Made by a program: the position numbers and the translations under genes. From NCBI GenBank assembly GCA_000310025.1, contig FN649728.1, positions 3,818,506-3,882,505 of the forward strand: a DNA stretch of 64,000 nucleotides, read 5' to 3'. The DNA is from Ectocarpus siliculosus. Its lineage: Eukaryota; Sar; Phaeophyceae; Ectocarpales; Ectocarpaceae. The notes under the pieces were generated by a model. That model was not told the DNA's origin, did not search any database, and was given only the letters and a program-made list of their open reading frames with translations. Positions 54,401-64,000 of the stretch are shown here, in pieces. Each line of letters opens with the position of its first letter. Positions within the stretch are counted from its first letter, which is position 1.

Positions 54401-54733
54401 GTGCGCCTCTCCGTCGCCGCCGCCTTCGAGGGCGGGGACGCCATCGATTCATCCCCTCCTTCCTGGCGCAGGCCGCCCACGTAAGAAGAGGGAGCGCTCG
54501 TGATGGCCATCTTTTCGGAGGGCACGCGCTCAACGGTCATACTTTCAACGGGTATAACTGCTGCTGCTGCTGCTGCCGCTGCTGCCGCTGCTGCCGCTCT
54601 TGCCGCTGACGTTCCCGCTATCGCGGCGGCGGCGATCTCCGGAGATTGTTCGACCGTAGTCGCCGCTGGCGCGGGCGGCGGCGGCGGTGGGGGCGGGGGC
54701 GGGGGCGCATCCGCTTCCTTGAAGAAGTGCATC
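43381..54733 (-). CDS. Class II-like zinc histone deacetylase, 13 exons
   Basis: Exons in order: 54732-54365, 54121-54027, 53406-53315, 51540-51247, 50569-50493, 49285-49181, 48841-48758, 48192-48035, 47402-47315, 46405-46324, 45965-45911, 45035-44869, 44196-43381; every phase matches and the sum is 826 codons plus stop. The deacetylase domain spans ~115-560: HENHQEKPKRL, LLRVHEYDYLVHIQ, RPPGHHAG (H304, H305), SSGFCLLNNAAIGAAYA, VDIDIHHGNGTEEI (D358, D360, H362), NIVNVSLSPLG, LLIISAGFDGH (D502), VLEGGYSLE (Y541). D360, H362 and D502 are the expected zinc ligands and Y541 the transition-state tyrosine, so it should be active. It removes acetyl groups from lysines of histones or other proteins. 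A loop near residue 230 holds 11 Gln; the N-terminus has poly-Pro and poly-Ala, and the 270-residue tail is low-complexity except for DGGLVRGVVSHVSAL. The N-terminus may continue upstream. Confidence 0.92.
47996..48029. repeat. (AAC)n microsatellite abutting a splice donor
   Basis: About ten AAC units end exactly at the ACTTAC complement of the donor of HDAC exon 48192-48035, so the microsatellite begins within a few bases of the splice site on the intron side. Confidence 0.85.
50561..50792 (-). repeat. 116-bp tandem duplication covering an HDAC splice acceptor
   Basis: Two units start TCGGTCCACCTG at 50561 and 50677 and share GGCACGG, GGTACACGGTACA and GTGTGGTGCGGTA blocks. The first unit holds the real acceptor and first nine coding bases of exon 50569-50493 (reverse strand CATCAG, then GTGGACCGA). 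The second repeats them (CACCAG, GTGGACCGA) 116 bases upstream in the intron. Confidence 0.85.
52166..52785. repeat. Tandem pair of foldback repeats, open on both strands
   Basis: Unit 1 (52166-52414) and unit 2 (52535-52785) are each an imperfect palindrome with ~107-base arms starting CGCCGCACATGCTTT, and a GC-rich centre (CGCCGTCCCCGCCGCCG and its complement). Period 369 bases. Both strands stay open: plus 51844-52776 (MLWGSGAY, AFEAYWKGSDANRF repeated) and minus 52802-52146 (SALEEYRKGSAANGF repeated). The pair lies inside the HDAC intron 51541-53314. It may be a foldback or MITE-like element, or a duplicated exon that folded back. Confidence 0.8.
53313..53314 (-). other. Non-canonical GC splice donor (HDAC intron 3)
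   Basis: Exon 53406-53315 ends in CATACAG followed by GCGAGT. Splicing here in phase 0 to 51540 joins YLVHIQ to ERCAG, the expected continuation in deacetylases. No usable GT lies nearby. Confidence 0.75.
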
Positions 54734-55114
54734 CTGCTCCGTTTACGAGTGACAAAAGAAAAAAGGGAGACAAAAGAGAGGCAGGTACATCAAGCAGTGG
54801 AAGTGTGTCAGAGTAGAGAGTTGAGGCCTATTTTGGTGCATATGTCAAACATGTAGCACGTACGATGCGGATTGTCTTCAGGTTATCTGTCTTCCCGCCT
54901 GCCTCTAGCTCGCCCAGCGTACCAAAACGAAAACACGCGGTGTGCTTTCTTGGGTAGTCCGTTCGAAACCCGAACAGGAGCTCGAAAGCACGGAATAGCA
55001 TAGGCTTATCTATACAAGTAAATACCCTGGAAGAAAAGCATACACTCCGTGGAGGCACGGCAACAAAAACGAGCGGGAGCGCGAGAGAGCGGGGGGTTTA
55101 AAACCAACCCTTGC

Positions 55115-55268
55115 CTGCGCGCCACGCCGCTGACCCCTCCGGTGGGGGCAGGCGATGCGCTGTCTTTGCGGTAGGTGTCGTGGTCGTGGTGGTGCTTCTT
55201 CGCGGGGGACTCCATCGCCCATTCCTGGTCGTCCCCGTCATCCCCGTCCCCGTGCTCGAATTGCAGGC
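55115..55268 (-). CDS. Possible upstream HDAC exon with GC donor
   Basis: Acceptor CTTGCAG, then 154 bases encoding an acidic and His-rich peptide (FEHGDGDDGDDQEWAMESP, KKHHHDHDTY, ending GVSGVAR). It ends CGCAG followed by GCAAGG, a GC donor. Its phase (2) fits an acceptor AGCAG at 54734, just before the Met of the next HDAC exon, giving GVARR then MHFFKEAD. If used, the Met at 54732 is internal. Confidence 0.5.
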
Positions 55269-55808
55269 CTGCAAGCCTGGCCGTAGCGCTGGTTTAAATT
55301 TCAAAACATAATCAAACATGTACACGGACATCAAGCAGTCAATTCGATCAATCACGGCCGTTGGACAATTAGAGGAGGCTTGTGCGGGAGTATTTACGGC
55401 GGTGTATTCACCAACCTGGACGAAAACGGGTTCCTGGGTCACACGCTCGGTCATGTTGCGCTCATAATATCAGTGGAAGAAACATGCGCGTCCGAGCGTG
55501 CACCGTGCGGGGAGCCCGCGAAATCAAGCGTCGTCGTGTTTCTTGGTCGGCTGGGAGCGCCCGTGGTCATCTTCGTTGGTCAGCCGGCAAGCTCGGCCGC
55601 TGCTGCAAGCACACAATTCCAGCATGGGCGAAACCACACAAAAGAGCAGGCAAAGACAAAGAGGCTATTGTACGGCGACGGAGAGGCCCCCGGCATGTAG
55701 AAGCGCGTGGAGACATGCCGTCTAGAGCAGATCGTAGTGATAGACACTCCAAGGTTGGGGAATATCTGGCACAATATGCGGGGGCGCGCCCCTCGACCAA
55801 ATTCTCAC

Positions 55809-56299
55809 CGCCCCACTTCATCCCCCGGGCTGTTGGTGCTGCCGCTGCCGCCCCAGCCGAGGCGAGCCGCGTACGGAGAAAACGACGCGATATCGACGCC
55901 CCTACTCCTCCTCTCTCCCCCCCCGCCCCTTCCCTCCACCTCCATGTCCATCGTGCGCGTAGTCTGCTTCTGCCCGCTACCGCCACCGCTGCCGCTGCTG
56001 CGGCTGCTGCTTGCGCAGGGAAACTCCCGCCGTTTTCTGCTCATCCAGCCTTCGACGGACCCGCTGCCCGCGTTGGCATTCACGCCTCCATCTCCGCCGC
56101 CGCCACCGCCGCGGCTGGGCGTAGTGTGTGACGCCGCCCGGTTCTTGCGGTCGGCGGCGGCCGCGGCGGTGGCGGCGGCGGCGCTCGCTCGGCGGCGGCG
56201 GGAAGGGGACGACGAGGAGGACGAGCGGCGGGACATGGCGGACGTCCGGCGAGTGGGGGAAGACGAGCGGCGGATCGACGGAGAGGACGACAACGTCAT
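55809..56299 (-). CDS. Possible 5'-terminal exon, Arg/Ser-rich
   Basis: An ATG at 56299 opens a 163-codon frame rich in Arg-Ser pairs (SIRRSSSPTRRTSAMSRRSS), poly-Ala and poly-Gly, ending at a donor-like GGCG with GTGAGA. It looks like an unstructured nuclear N-terminus and could be the first exon of the HDAC gene, but I found no in-phase exon linking it to 55268. It could belong to another gene. Confidence 0.4.
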
Positions 56300-58076
56300 C
56301 GGAAGGAAAAAGAGAACAAAAAAAGGTTTGGGTGGGTTGGGGTGGGGCGCAAAAAGTGCGAGATGCGCCGCGCCAGTGCGAGTGTTCGTAGTCGTGGCGA
56401 AGCCAGCCGGACTTGATTTTTATTGGTGGCCTGACGTTTGTTGTCGTCCAGCTCTCGTCCCTGAAGCGGTTCGTTTCGGGGTGCGGGCGGGGGGCGTTGG
56501 GGGAGGGGGGGAGGTTCAGTCGAGCTGCGTCGTGCTGTGTGCAGGCCATACAGAAATAACTGCTGTGATTCCCCTTACCTTGCTATGGTCTTGGGCCGAA
56601 AACAACCCCATTATCTGATGGTTTGATTTCGGCTTCTATTAAAAATAGTCGTCGCGGGGTCCCCGAATGACCCGACACTTGTCACCAACCACACCGAACC
56701 AACGCAAACGTTTTTTCTCAGACACACACATACGTCACACGTGAACCGCTTTCGCTCCAAGGATGGTCAGACGTTGTTCAAACGACATTGCAATCAGGGA
56801 GCGGGTTAAACTGGTATATGCCGAACAAGGTAGAGGGCCCGAACTTGAGACGAGAGCTTCACAGCTGCGGGACGACTTGTATGCAGTGGTATCCCCAAGT
56901 GCATGCCATCTATCTGCACTCTATGGGGGTTGCATCGCCTTCGGGAGTTCGAAAGTCCCAAACATGACCTCTCTCGAAAGCCCGTACCGCTGTTGAAGGT
57001 ATATGCCTGTCTCTCTCGTTTTAGTCCCCCAATAAACTGACTGCTTCTCCCTTTGATCAGGCGGCTATTATAGTGCGGTCGATGCCACTTGAAGAAACAC
57101 AAATACACACAGCAATTCGAATTCCAGTCTTCATGAACGGACGTGGGTCTAATATATACCTGGGACACGTTTGCTGGCAATTTCAAAGCCCGCCTCTGAG
57201 AGGACGAAAGGACACGAAATCCACCAGCTCACCAGCTCAAGTTTGAATCTCACTACAAGTATAATACACGCTACGTGAGATATGTATACATAGGTATCCC
57301 ATCAAGTCGCGCCTCTTTGACGACTCGCCAAGCGCCCGCACAGCAGAGGGCCATAACAACAAACAATGGAGGCTACCTCTGCTCTCGCCCGCACCGCCCT
57401 CTGGCAAAAGTGGGTCCGTTGTTGAAATACTGCTGCTGCTGCTGCTGCTGCTGCGGATTGTTAAATTTGAGAGCCACGATGGGCACATGATGCGACATGC
57501 CCGTGGGGCGGAAGCACGGTGGTCAATCAAGCGTAGGGCGACAAGGGTCGAGAAGGCAGCAGCACAGTAGTGCAGCTCTGCTGCTGTTGCTGCCACCTTC
57601 TTCGCAATATGGTGTGTAAGGCAGGCAACTCAACCCCGCGAACTCAACCCGCGGTAGCATCGCCTGCGGAGATGAACGGAACCACACCACCGAATAAATT
57701 CAAAATTCGATACGCCTGCAAGTGTATCCAACTACTAAACTCACCTTCGAATCCAGTGAAGAGAGAAGCCGTCTCAGCAGCAAAAAAAGACGCCTCCAGC
57801 TCTTCCGTGACTGTGTAAGCGGCGCACTTTTCCAGTCTCTCTCTCTATGGTCTCGCTTCTACTCTGCTGCAGCGAGGGCAGGCAACAGTCTGCTGCTGTG
57901 GTACGGTCTTTCGGAGATCGTCCGGGGCTCCGAACAATACATTTTAGTCCCACACGTAGGGGGGTATGCATCAGAACATCTGGGTGCCCCCCAAGCCGCA
58001 GCGCAGCAACCGCGCTCTCAGTTGGTCTGCTCCTGCTGCTCTCCACCCCCTTGCTCCCTGCAACCCCTCAGCAAAG
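56300..58076. other. Intergenic between HDAC 5' region and eL30
   Basis: Divergent gene starts, so promoters for both should lie here. A (CTG)n tract is at 57430-57451. A pyrimidine-rich stretch (58041-58070) just before the eL30 start resembles the 5' TOP-like leaders of ribosomal protein genes. No gene recognised. Confidence 0.4.
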
Positions 58077-61021
58077 ATGGCGCCCGGAAAGAAATCGGTG
58101 GGTGACAATCCTGCCCTTGTGGGTCAACGGCACGTCGCTGGAGGCTAACGCCAGCTTCGTGCGACACACTCACGGCGCGGTGCAATTATTTCGTGGCTGT
58201 GGCGTGTTTTTGAGAGTCAAGTGCCTAGGCGATCCGTGATGAGCGCCCCCCTTGCACGCCTAGCCCTCTGTCTCTCGCTCGCTCTCCCGAGTGGATAGAG
58301 GACGGCGGCTGGGGAGGGCCCCATCTCGGGGATAGGCTAATGTAGCAGCTGGTCTCAACTCCTCAAGTACCCGAGAGATCCACGTTTTCTTTTCTCGAGA
58401 GAACGCGGGGACGGGGTCTGCCGGCCTCGCACACAGCGCGGTTGGTGCTATAACAAACGTGGGTTGTGATTGGTTTTCTCTCCCTAGAGGGTTTATTCGT
58501 GTCCCCTTCCAGTCTTTGTTTCATGTGCGATTTTCACGTTTGCTGTCGTTACGCTTGCTTGTCTACATGTCTCCTTGGGAGACGCGGCCTGTTTTTTCTT
58601 TCTCGTGTGTTTCTGTGTTTCTGTGTTTCTGTGGCTCCTACGCAACGCGGCGGAATTTACCGTAGGTGACGTCTTGGTGACGTATGATATCACACCCCCT
58701 TGGTTGGACCGATTGTCAAAATCGTCCACAGCACAAAAGAGTGGCAGCCCCGACAATGGCGGGAGGCGTTGAAACCGCCTCGTTTAGAGCTTTGCGGAAA
58801 CGTATCATTTATGTATCCTCTTCGTCGTGGAGTAGCGGAGCTTTGAAAATCGGTCCAGGGGTTTTGGCACTCGTGGCACCCAACATACGATTCGTCTGTC
58901 GGTGTTTGTTGGTCTCTGCATCGTCGGTTGTTGGTCTGTCCCCAAGGCTCCCTCATTCCTCCCACCGCGCCGTAAACAAGTACCTTCCGCACCATCGTTC
59001 GTGTAAAGGCTACAAGCCGGCTTGGGGTGTACCGTAAGGTTTCGAGTCAGCGCACAGGGAGTGCGAACTATTTTCAAAGCGTAATTTCTCCACAATCAGG
59101 AGGTTGGTTACCACTGTCGAAAGGGGCGGTTTTGGAAGTATCTCATCGAGAGCTTTCCCGAGAAGTATCAGTTGGCGCTCGCACCCTCCTGGTTGTGGAG
59201 AAATTACGCTTTGAAAATCGATCGCACCCCTGTGCGCTGACTCGCAACCTTTACGTATGCGCCATGAGGTAGCTCTTTCGTGCCGTGTGCAGGCAGACAA
59301 GCCCGCGTGATGAACAAACCAAGTTTGGGTTGTTTGTTTCGCCCATTGCTTGTTGCAGTAGGTGGCTCTCACAGACCCTACTGTATCTTGGTTACAGCCA
59401 CCCACGTGCCTACCTACCTACAATTTGCACCTGTTTGCACTACCATACAAAAGGCTCGTTAGAACAGACCGGCGTGCAAGCGCTGGCTTCGCCTAACTGC
59501 GCCCGCTGGTTGCTGCTCGCTCGACATCGTCAATCTAGCGCTGTTGCCTGGCACGGACGACGAATGATTTTTGCCTCATCATGCCGGTAACCCCAAACCT
59601 CCCTTCGTCGAAGGGCTTGACATTCCGGACACGGGTGCTTTGTTGTGCTGGAGGTTGGGGTGACGTGCCGCCATGATGAGACGTTACATTTTCGCTCTGC
59701 GTTTGCCGCGACTATCCTCGTCCTCTGTGTGCCTCGTTTGTGACGTACGTGCATAAAAGCGGTAGATGACCCTCCGGAATCACGCCAAGAACGTCCACTT
59801 AGAAGACAAGGATACTCGCGGCGATACGCAAAACTTATATATGTATCCTTCCATCACGGCATTGACACACCCCAACCTCTGGTACTTTGACGTCCAGTGC
59901 CCACTTGGAGGTTGTAAGGAATGCCCACCCCTTGCGCGTGCGTCCATGAAGGAAATCATTGAACCAACGTGCCTGAAATCGTGGATGCTCCAGCGTTAGG
60001 CGTATCCCACGCAAGCTGGAAGTGGGCACGACAAACTCTTATGCTCCAAGCGCTAGGTACACACGCCCAAGAGAGGTCTATTTAGTTCGTCGGTATTGTA
60101 GATGTGCACGGAACGTCTCATCTTGCTCGAGATTTTCGTTCGCTTGGCAGGTCGTGTGCGCGATTTGCGTTGGGCGTTTCCAAGTATTCGTGTGACTGCC
60201 TGCCGTGCTCGTGCTCAAGCTGAGTAAAATCTGCGAAAATCTTGGGGCCCACGACACGATGAGGAGAAGCGTGGATAAATCATGTGAAGCACCCCCGCTG
60301 CCGCGAATTTCCCAGCCGGCCTTTGACACAATAAACTACGAGAGATATTCTCCACGCTACACCCCCAGACTTTTTTGTTTGTTGTTGTGCTCCTCCCGCC
60401 TACGTCACCTATTCTCGCGCGGGCATTGCATGTCTTCTTGCTGGAGTGTGTTTTTCCGAGCAGAACCAGTAGTTAGGTTCTACAAATTACCTGTCCATAA
60501 ATGAACGTCCGGGATAAACTCGAGAGAGTGGCTCCGTACCCAGTTGGTTGATTGAATGAAATAGACGGGTCCGCGAACCGGCATTTTGCCGTCTTTCACG
60601 TGTATGCACAGTGCATTTGCTGCATCACATTTGCTGACTTTGTTTTTTTTCCCTTCCCCCTGACCTCCCATCTTGTTGTATCTCCGTTTATTTTTTTGTC
60701 GAGCAGAAGAAGGCGATCGAGTCGATGAACGCCCGGCTCCAGCTGGTGATGAAGTCCGGCAAGGCCTCGCTGGGCTACAAGAGCACCATCAAGTCCATGC
60801 GCAGCACCCGCGCCAAGATGGTGCTCATCTCCAACAACTGCCCGCCCCTCCGCAAGTCGGAGATCGAGTACTTCGCCATGCTCGCCAAGTGCGCCGTGCA
60901 CCACTACACGGGCTCCAACACCGACCTCGGCACCGCCTGCGGGAAGTACTTCCGCGTGTCGGTGCTCTCCATCACCGACGCTGGCGACTCCGACATCCTT
61001 CGCCAGGGCGCGGAGGCTTAA
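58077..61021 (+). CDS. RPL30: 60S ribosomal protein L30 (eL30)
   Basis: Two exons, 58077-58097 (MAPGKKS) and 60707-61021, joined in phase 0 across a 2.6-kb intron, give 111 residues; eL30 is usually about 105-115. The second exon reads [60 protein letters not shown] and DAGDSDIL, near-identical to eukaryotic eL30. The protein is an L7Ae/L30e-fold component of the large ribosomal subunit in the cytoplasm. The very short first exon followed by a long first intron is common in ribosomal protein genes. A foldback repeat sits in the intron. Confidence 0.97.
59033..59255. repeat. Foldback (MITE-like) repeat in the eL30 intron
   Basis: Two ~71-base arms (59033-59103, 59185-59255) are inverted copies sharing GAGTCAGCGCACAGG, ATTTTCAAAGCGTAATTTCT and CCACAA, with an 81-base centre. 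A related single segment GAGCTTTGAAAATCGG occurs at 58849, and its reverse complement at about 21912. No clear target duplication. Confidence 0.85.
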
Positions 61022-63601
61022 GATGGACTTAAGACCGCCGCCCTGCCTGCCTGCCTCAGCTTTTTCTTCCGTCATTCGTGTGTAGTAGCCGGAGAGACAT
61101 CGTTGTGTTTTGGCTGCATGACCCGTCTTGTGAAAAGAGAGAGTTGCTGGACGGGAGAGAGAGGGCGTGCGTACGTGTGAGCGGCGTGGGGCCTGTTGTT
61201 GCGTAAATGGCAGGCTTTCCCACCGGAACCGCCATACGCTCTCACGCCATTTCCACTTCTTTCATCTGTAGACTTTTGTCTCGTTGGAGAAGGAGGTTTG
61301 TGGGGGTCGCCTCTTTCTTGATCTTCAGTATTGGTGGGGCGGGAGATGCGGTTGCCGGGCAGCAGACAACAACCTCTGTGGGGTCTTTTGGGTTGAAAAC
61401 TAATGGATCTTGTGGACCAACCTTTTTTGTCTTGCATATTGTTTTGGTTGCGTTTACGCGTGCACCGTGTCCGATCGACGGTGTTCGGGAGTGATTCTTG
61501 CGCGACGGTAACGCGCGCACATGCCACTGTCGTCGGCCTGCGGATGACCACACTGCTGTGTCGTTACGCGGACGCGACCGGTTTACCCATGAATGGATGT
61601 GGGAAGATCTGTTCCCACACATCGTGTGACGGGTTTCTTCCCGAACAGAACATGGGCGCAAACACCGCTCGCTGTTTTTTGTCGGTCGTCCCCATCGCTC
61701 ATATCTTGCCCACGTAAGTAGTTTGCGCCCATTCTCGGAGACCTCCGCCCTAAATGTTTTGGTCGAGACGTCAAAGCTGCTGTAAGAAGCTTTTTCTTTT
61801 TTTTTCTCGGCGAACAAACCACGAAAGGCAGGAGAGATCGAGACAAACGCCACGAAACACCGCGCACGACGGATGCCACAAAGTGTAAACGCCTATGAAA
61901 TGTACTTCGCGAACACATGGGAGGTACAAAACGAACAAAACGAAAAACGCAGGCACCAAGAAAACACAGTACAGATGATTTTTCGCGACGTCGACCGAAG
62001 CGAAGCGTAAGGTGGTGTCGGGGCTGGCTCCTGTGTGTCATGAGGGGTGCGATGTCGACAACAAGAGTAGCCTGTTGGTTGTCGAGGAGGTCGGATAAGA
62101 GACCAGAGGCGCCGATCAGGACGTTGGAATGAGGACAGCACTTGGACGAAGTTGCCCGCAACAACAGCAGTTACTATTCCTTCCACGCCCACGTGAAAAT
62201 CCAGCAACACAGCAAGCTTGAGGAGATTGATAAGGAGAAAACTAGGCTTGGTTCATGAGATTGGCCAAATCTCAAACCAAATGCACCGTGAAGCCTATCT
62301 TATGTATCGCCTTCTACGGAGAAACTGTCCCAAAATCGTCTTGCTCTTCTTGAGGCCCACTCACTGAAAACACTCCACCACATCCCGTTCGACTGTGGGT
62401 ATATATATCTCGAATGGGTAGTCTTTCTGTGTGTGTTTTTATTAGACTATTCCTTAATTGTTGAGGCCCAACAGAAACTGGCCTAAGCGCAGCTTTCTTT
62501 CTTCGTGCACGCAATTTTTTTCTTTCGACCTTCTTTTCGTTTCGACATGTCGTGGGCTCACTGGCTGGCTAGGCTGTCCTTCCACAACACCCTGTCGCTC
62601 TCCAAAGCCTCCATAACCGCCCTACTCGTGTAGAGTAGGGGAAACTAGAAGGCAATGGACCTTTCTTTACAGCAGTACCATCCATTTCATACCGCCCCAA
62701 AACAGCTAACAACGTATGTCCACTCTTTCTTCGTCCCGCTCTGCCTACAGAGACTTGACGGACGGTATTTTTCTTGGGTCAACCGGAGTATAGCACCATC
62801 CAGTTAAATCAAGCAACACACACAACAGCACAGTTTTCAAGTCACTGCTGGCAGATCGGGTATCCCCATCCCTGCTCTCCCCGATACCTACCACCATAGG
62901 CCCACCGCAGGTACACCGGCTGCAAAACCACGACGACGACGACGATGACAACGACGCTGAATTGAAAGTAGGCCGCCGACCGGCAATCCACCCAGCAAGA
63001 AACCGAAAGCCCTCTAGCCTCTGTGGCTACCCTGGAGTGGAGAAGGGAAGCACCGAACACAAGCAAGAGCACACAAAAGACTACAATATCTTATTCCAAA
63101 GACTACTGTCCTTGGGGGTCATCAGCCGGTGGCACCACCCAATTCTGTTGTGTTGAGAAACTAAAATACACACACACGACACACAAACGCACGCAAGACG
63201 GACACCGACGTACGACACCGACGTACGGAGCAGACGTGCGAAAGGGAAAACTCCGACAACAACACCATCGAAAACCAAAGACAAAAAGTCAGAACACAAG
63301 AAGGTAGAAAAAGTAGCGGTGGCAAGACTACATACGGTATACGATATGCGTACCGTTACAACAAAGCGAGCAGCAAGCAGTGTTTGCCGGTGGGGAGCGA
63401 GGGGGCACACGGATAACACCCGATATTCTAATTCTCGGGGCGCAAGCCAAAAGCCACGTCAGGCAGCCTTGCGTCCCTCAACCAACACAGAGAGAGGCTT
63501 GGGTGGTGAGATCGCCCAGAGATAATCGAAAGACTTGGTTGAGGAGGAACAGAACACGACACAATGTCCACCGTCTTTACACCAACACACCAACCTTCCG
63601 G
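61022..63601. other. Downstream of eL30; no gene supported
   Basis: Short frames only. A minus-strand frame at 62842-63072 has a long hydrophobic run followed by LRWAYGGRYRGEQGWG, which might be an exon, but nothing flanks it convincingly. Confidence 0.3.
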
Positions 63602-63733
63602 GCGGGGGGGGGGGGAGGGGGGTGTACTCATAGTCGTGCATGCCGTAGTCGTTAGACCATTGACCTCGCATCCCTACAAAGCCGGGACGGAGCATGCCGG
63701 GTTCTCACCGGACCAGGGTCTCACATCACCAAA
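63602..63733 (+). repeat. Dispersed short repeat family, copy 4
   Basis: Closest relative of copy 1: G-run, TGTACTCATAGTCGTGCATG, CGTAGTCGTTAGACCATTG, ACCTCGCATCC and the full tail ending CTCACATCACCAA. Confidence 0.8.
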
Positions 63734-64000
63734 CCGGAGCGGGGGGGGGGGGGGGGGCCCAAAAACGGTCGCCCCGGGGGCCCCCCCCGCGCCCTCTTTT
63801 AAAAAAAAAAACCCCCCCCTATTTATGGAAAACAACCGTCCCCCCTTTACTTTTCCCCCGGGAAACCCACCAAAAAAAAAAAAAGAAAGGGGTGAAAAGG
63901 ACCCCCCGGTAAAAAAAAAACCCCCCCGGGAAAAAAAAAAAACTGAAATTTTAACCCCCCCGGGCCCCCTCTTTTAAGGGGGGGGGGGGGGCCCCCCCCC
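63734..64000. other. Probable low-quality contig end
   Basis: Dense runs of G, C and A with almost no complex sequence between them, unlike anything else in the window. This looks like sequencing or assembly error at a contig edge and should not be annotated. Confidence 0.85.

Noticed and set aside
54500-54856. Plus-strand poly-Ala/poly-Gly frame
   Set aside because: Shadow of the HDAC poly-Pro/poly-Ala N-terminal exon on the other strand.

Overview
The window is nuclear DNA of a eukaryote with long introns, GT-AG plus a few GC-AG splice sites, triplet-repeat-rich exons and abundant retroelements. Gene structure, amino-acid bias (poly-Ala, poly-Gly, poly-Gln) and protein divergence suggest a stramenopile, most likely a brown alga; this is inference, not proof. 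No bacterial or organellar features were seen.

Layout, left to right: (1) 1-1294: one weak minus-strand ORF. (2) 1295-23270, plus: a 17-exon gene for a TBC1D23-like protein (TBC domain, rhodanese-like domain, repeated C-terminal motif); every exon junction keeps phase over a 1080-codon model. Its 6.5-kb intron holds a complete LTR retrotransposon (6847-12539) with 5-bp target duplication and equal-length, apparently identical LTRs, coding only Gag. (3) 23890-27263, minus: a C-terminal exon of an unknown gene, then a WW / B-box-type zinc-finger gene with an in-frame stop in the WW region. (4) 27674-32279: an element with ~53-bp terminal inverted repeats and TTA target duplications (PIF/Harbinger-like), carrying ~223-bp tandem repeats split by a 5'-deleted Copia element with its own GCTCC duplication. 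(5) 32500-33067: a solo LTR related to the intronic element, with AGACA duplication. (6) 34570-35760: unrecognised coding-like sequence around a ~200-bp imperfect inverted duplication. (7) 37517-40018, plus: a two-exon PB1-domain protein. (8) 43381-54733, minus (possibly to 56299): a class II-like zinc histone deacetylase in 13 exons, all catalytic residues present; its introns hold a tandem copy of a splice acceptor and a tandem pair of foldback repeats open on both strands. (9) 58077-61021, plus: ribosomal protein eL30, with a foldback repeat in its intron. (10) 63734-64000: homopolymer runs that look like a bad contig end.

The host genes act in separate housekeeping processes: endosome-to-Golgi trafficking (TBC1D23-like), signalling or scaffold assembly (PB1), chromatin deacetylation (HDAC) and translation (eL30). 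They form no operon-like system. The unusual biology is in the mobile elements nested in and between them and in how the splice sites are arranged.
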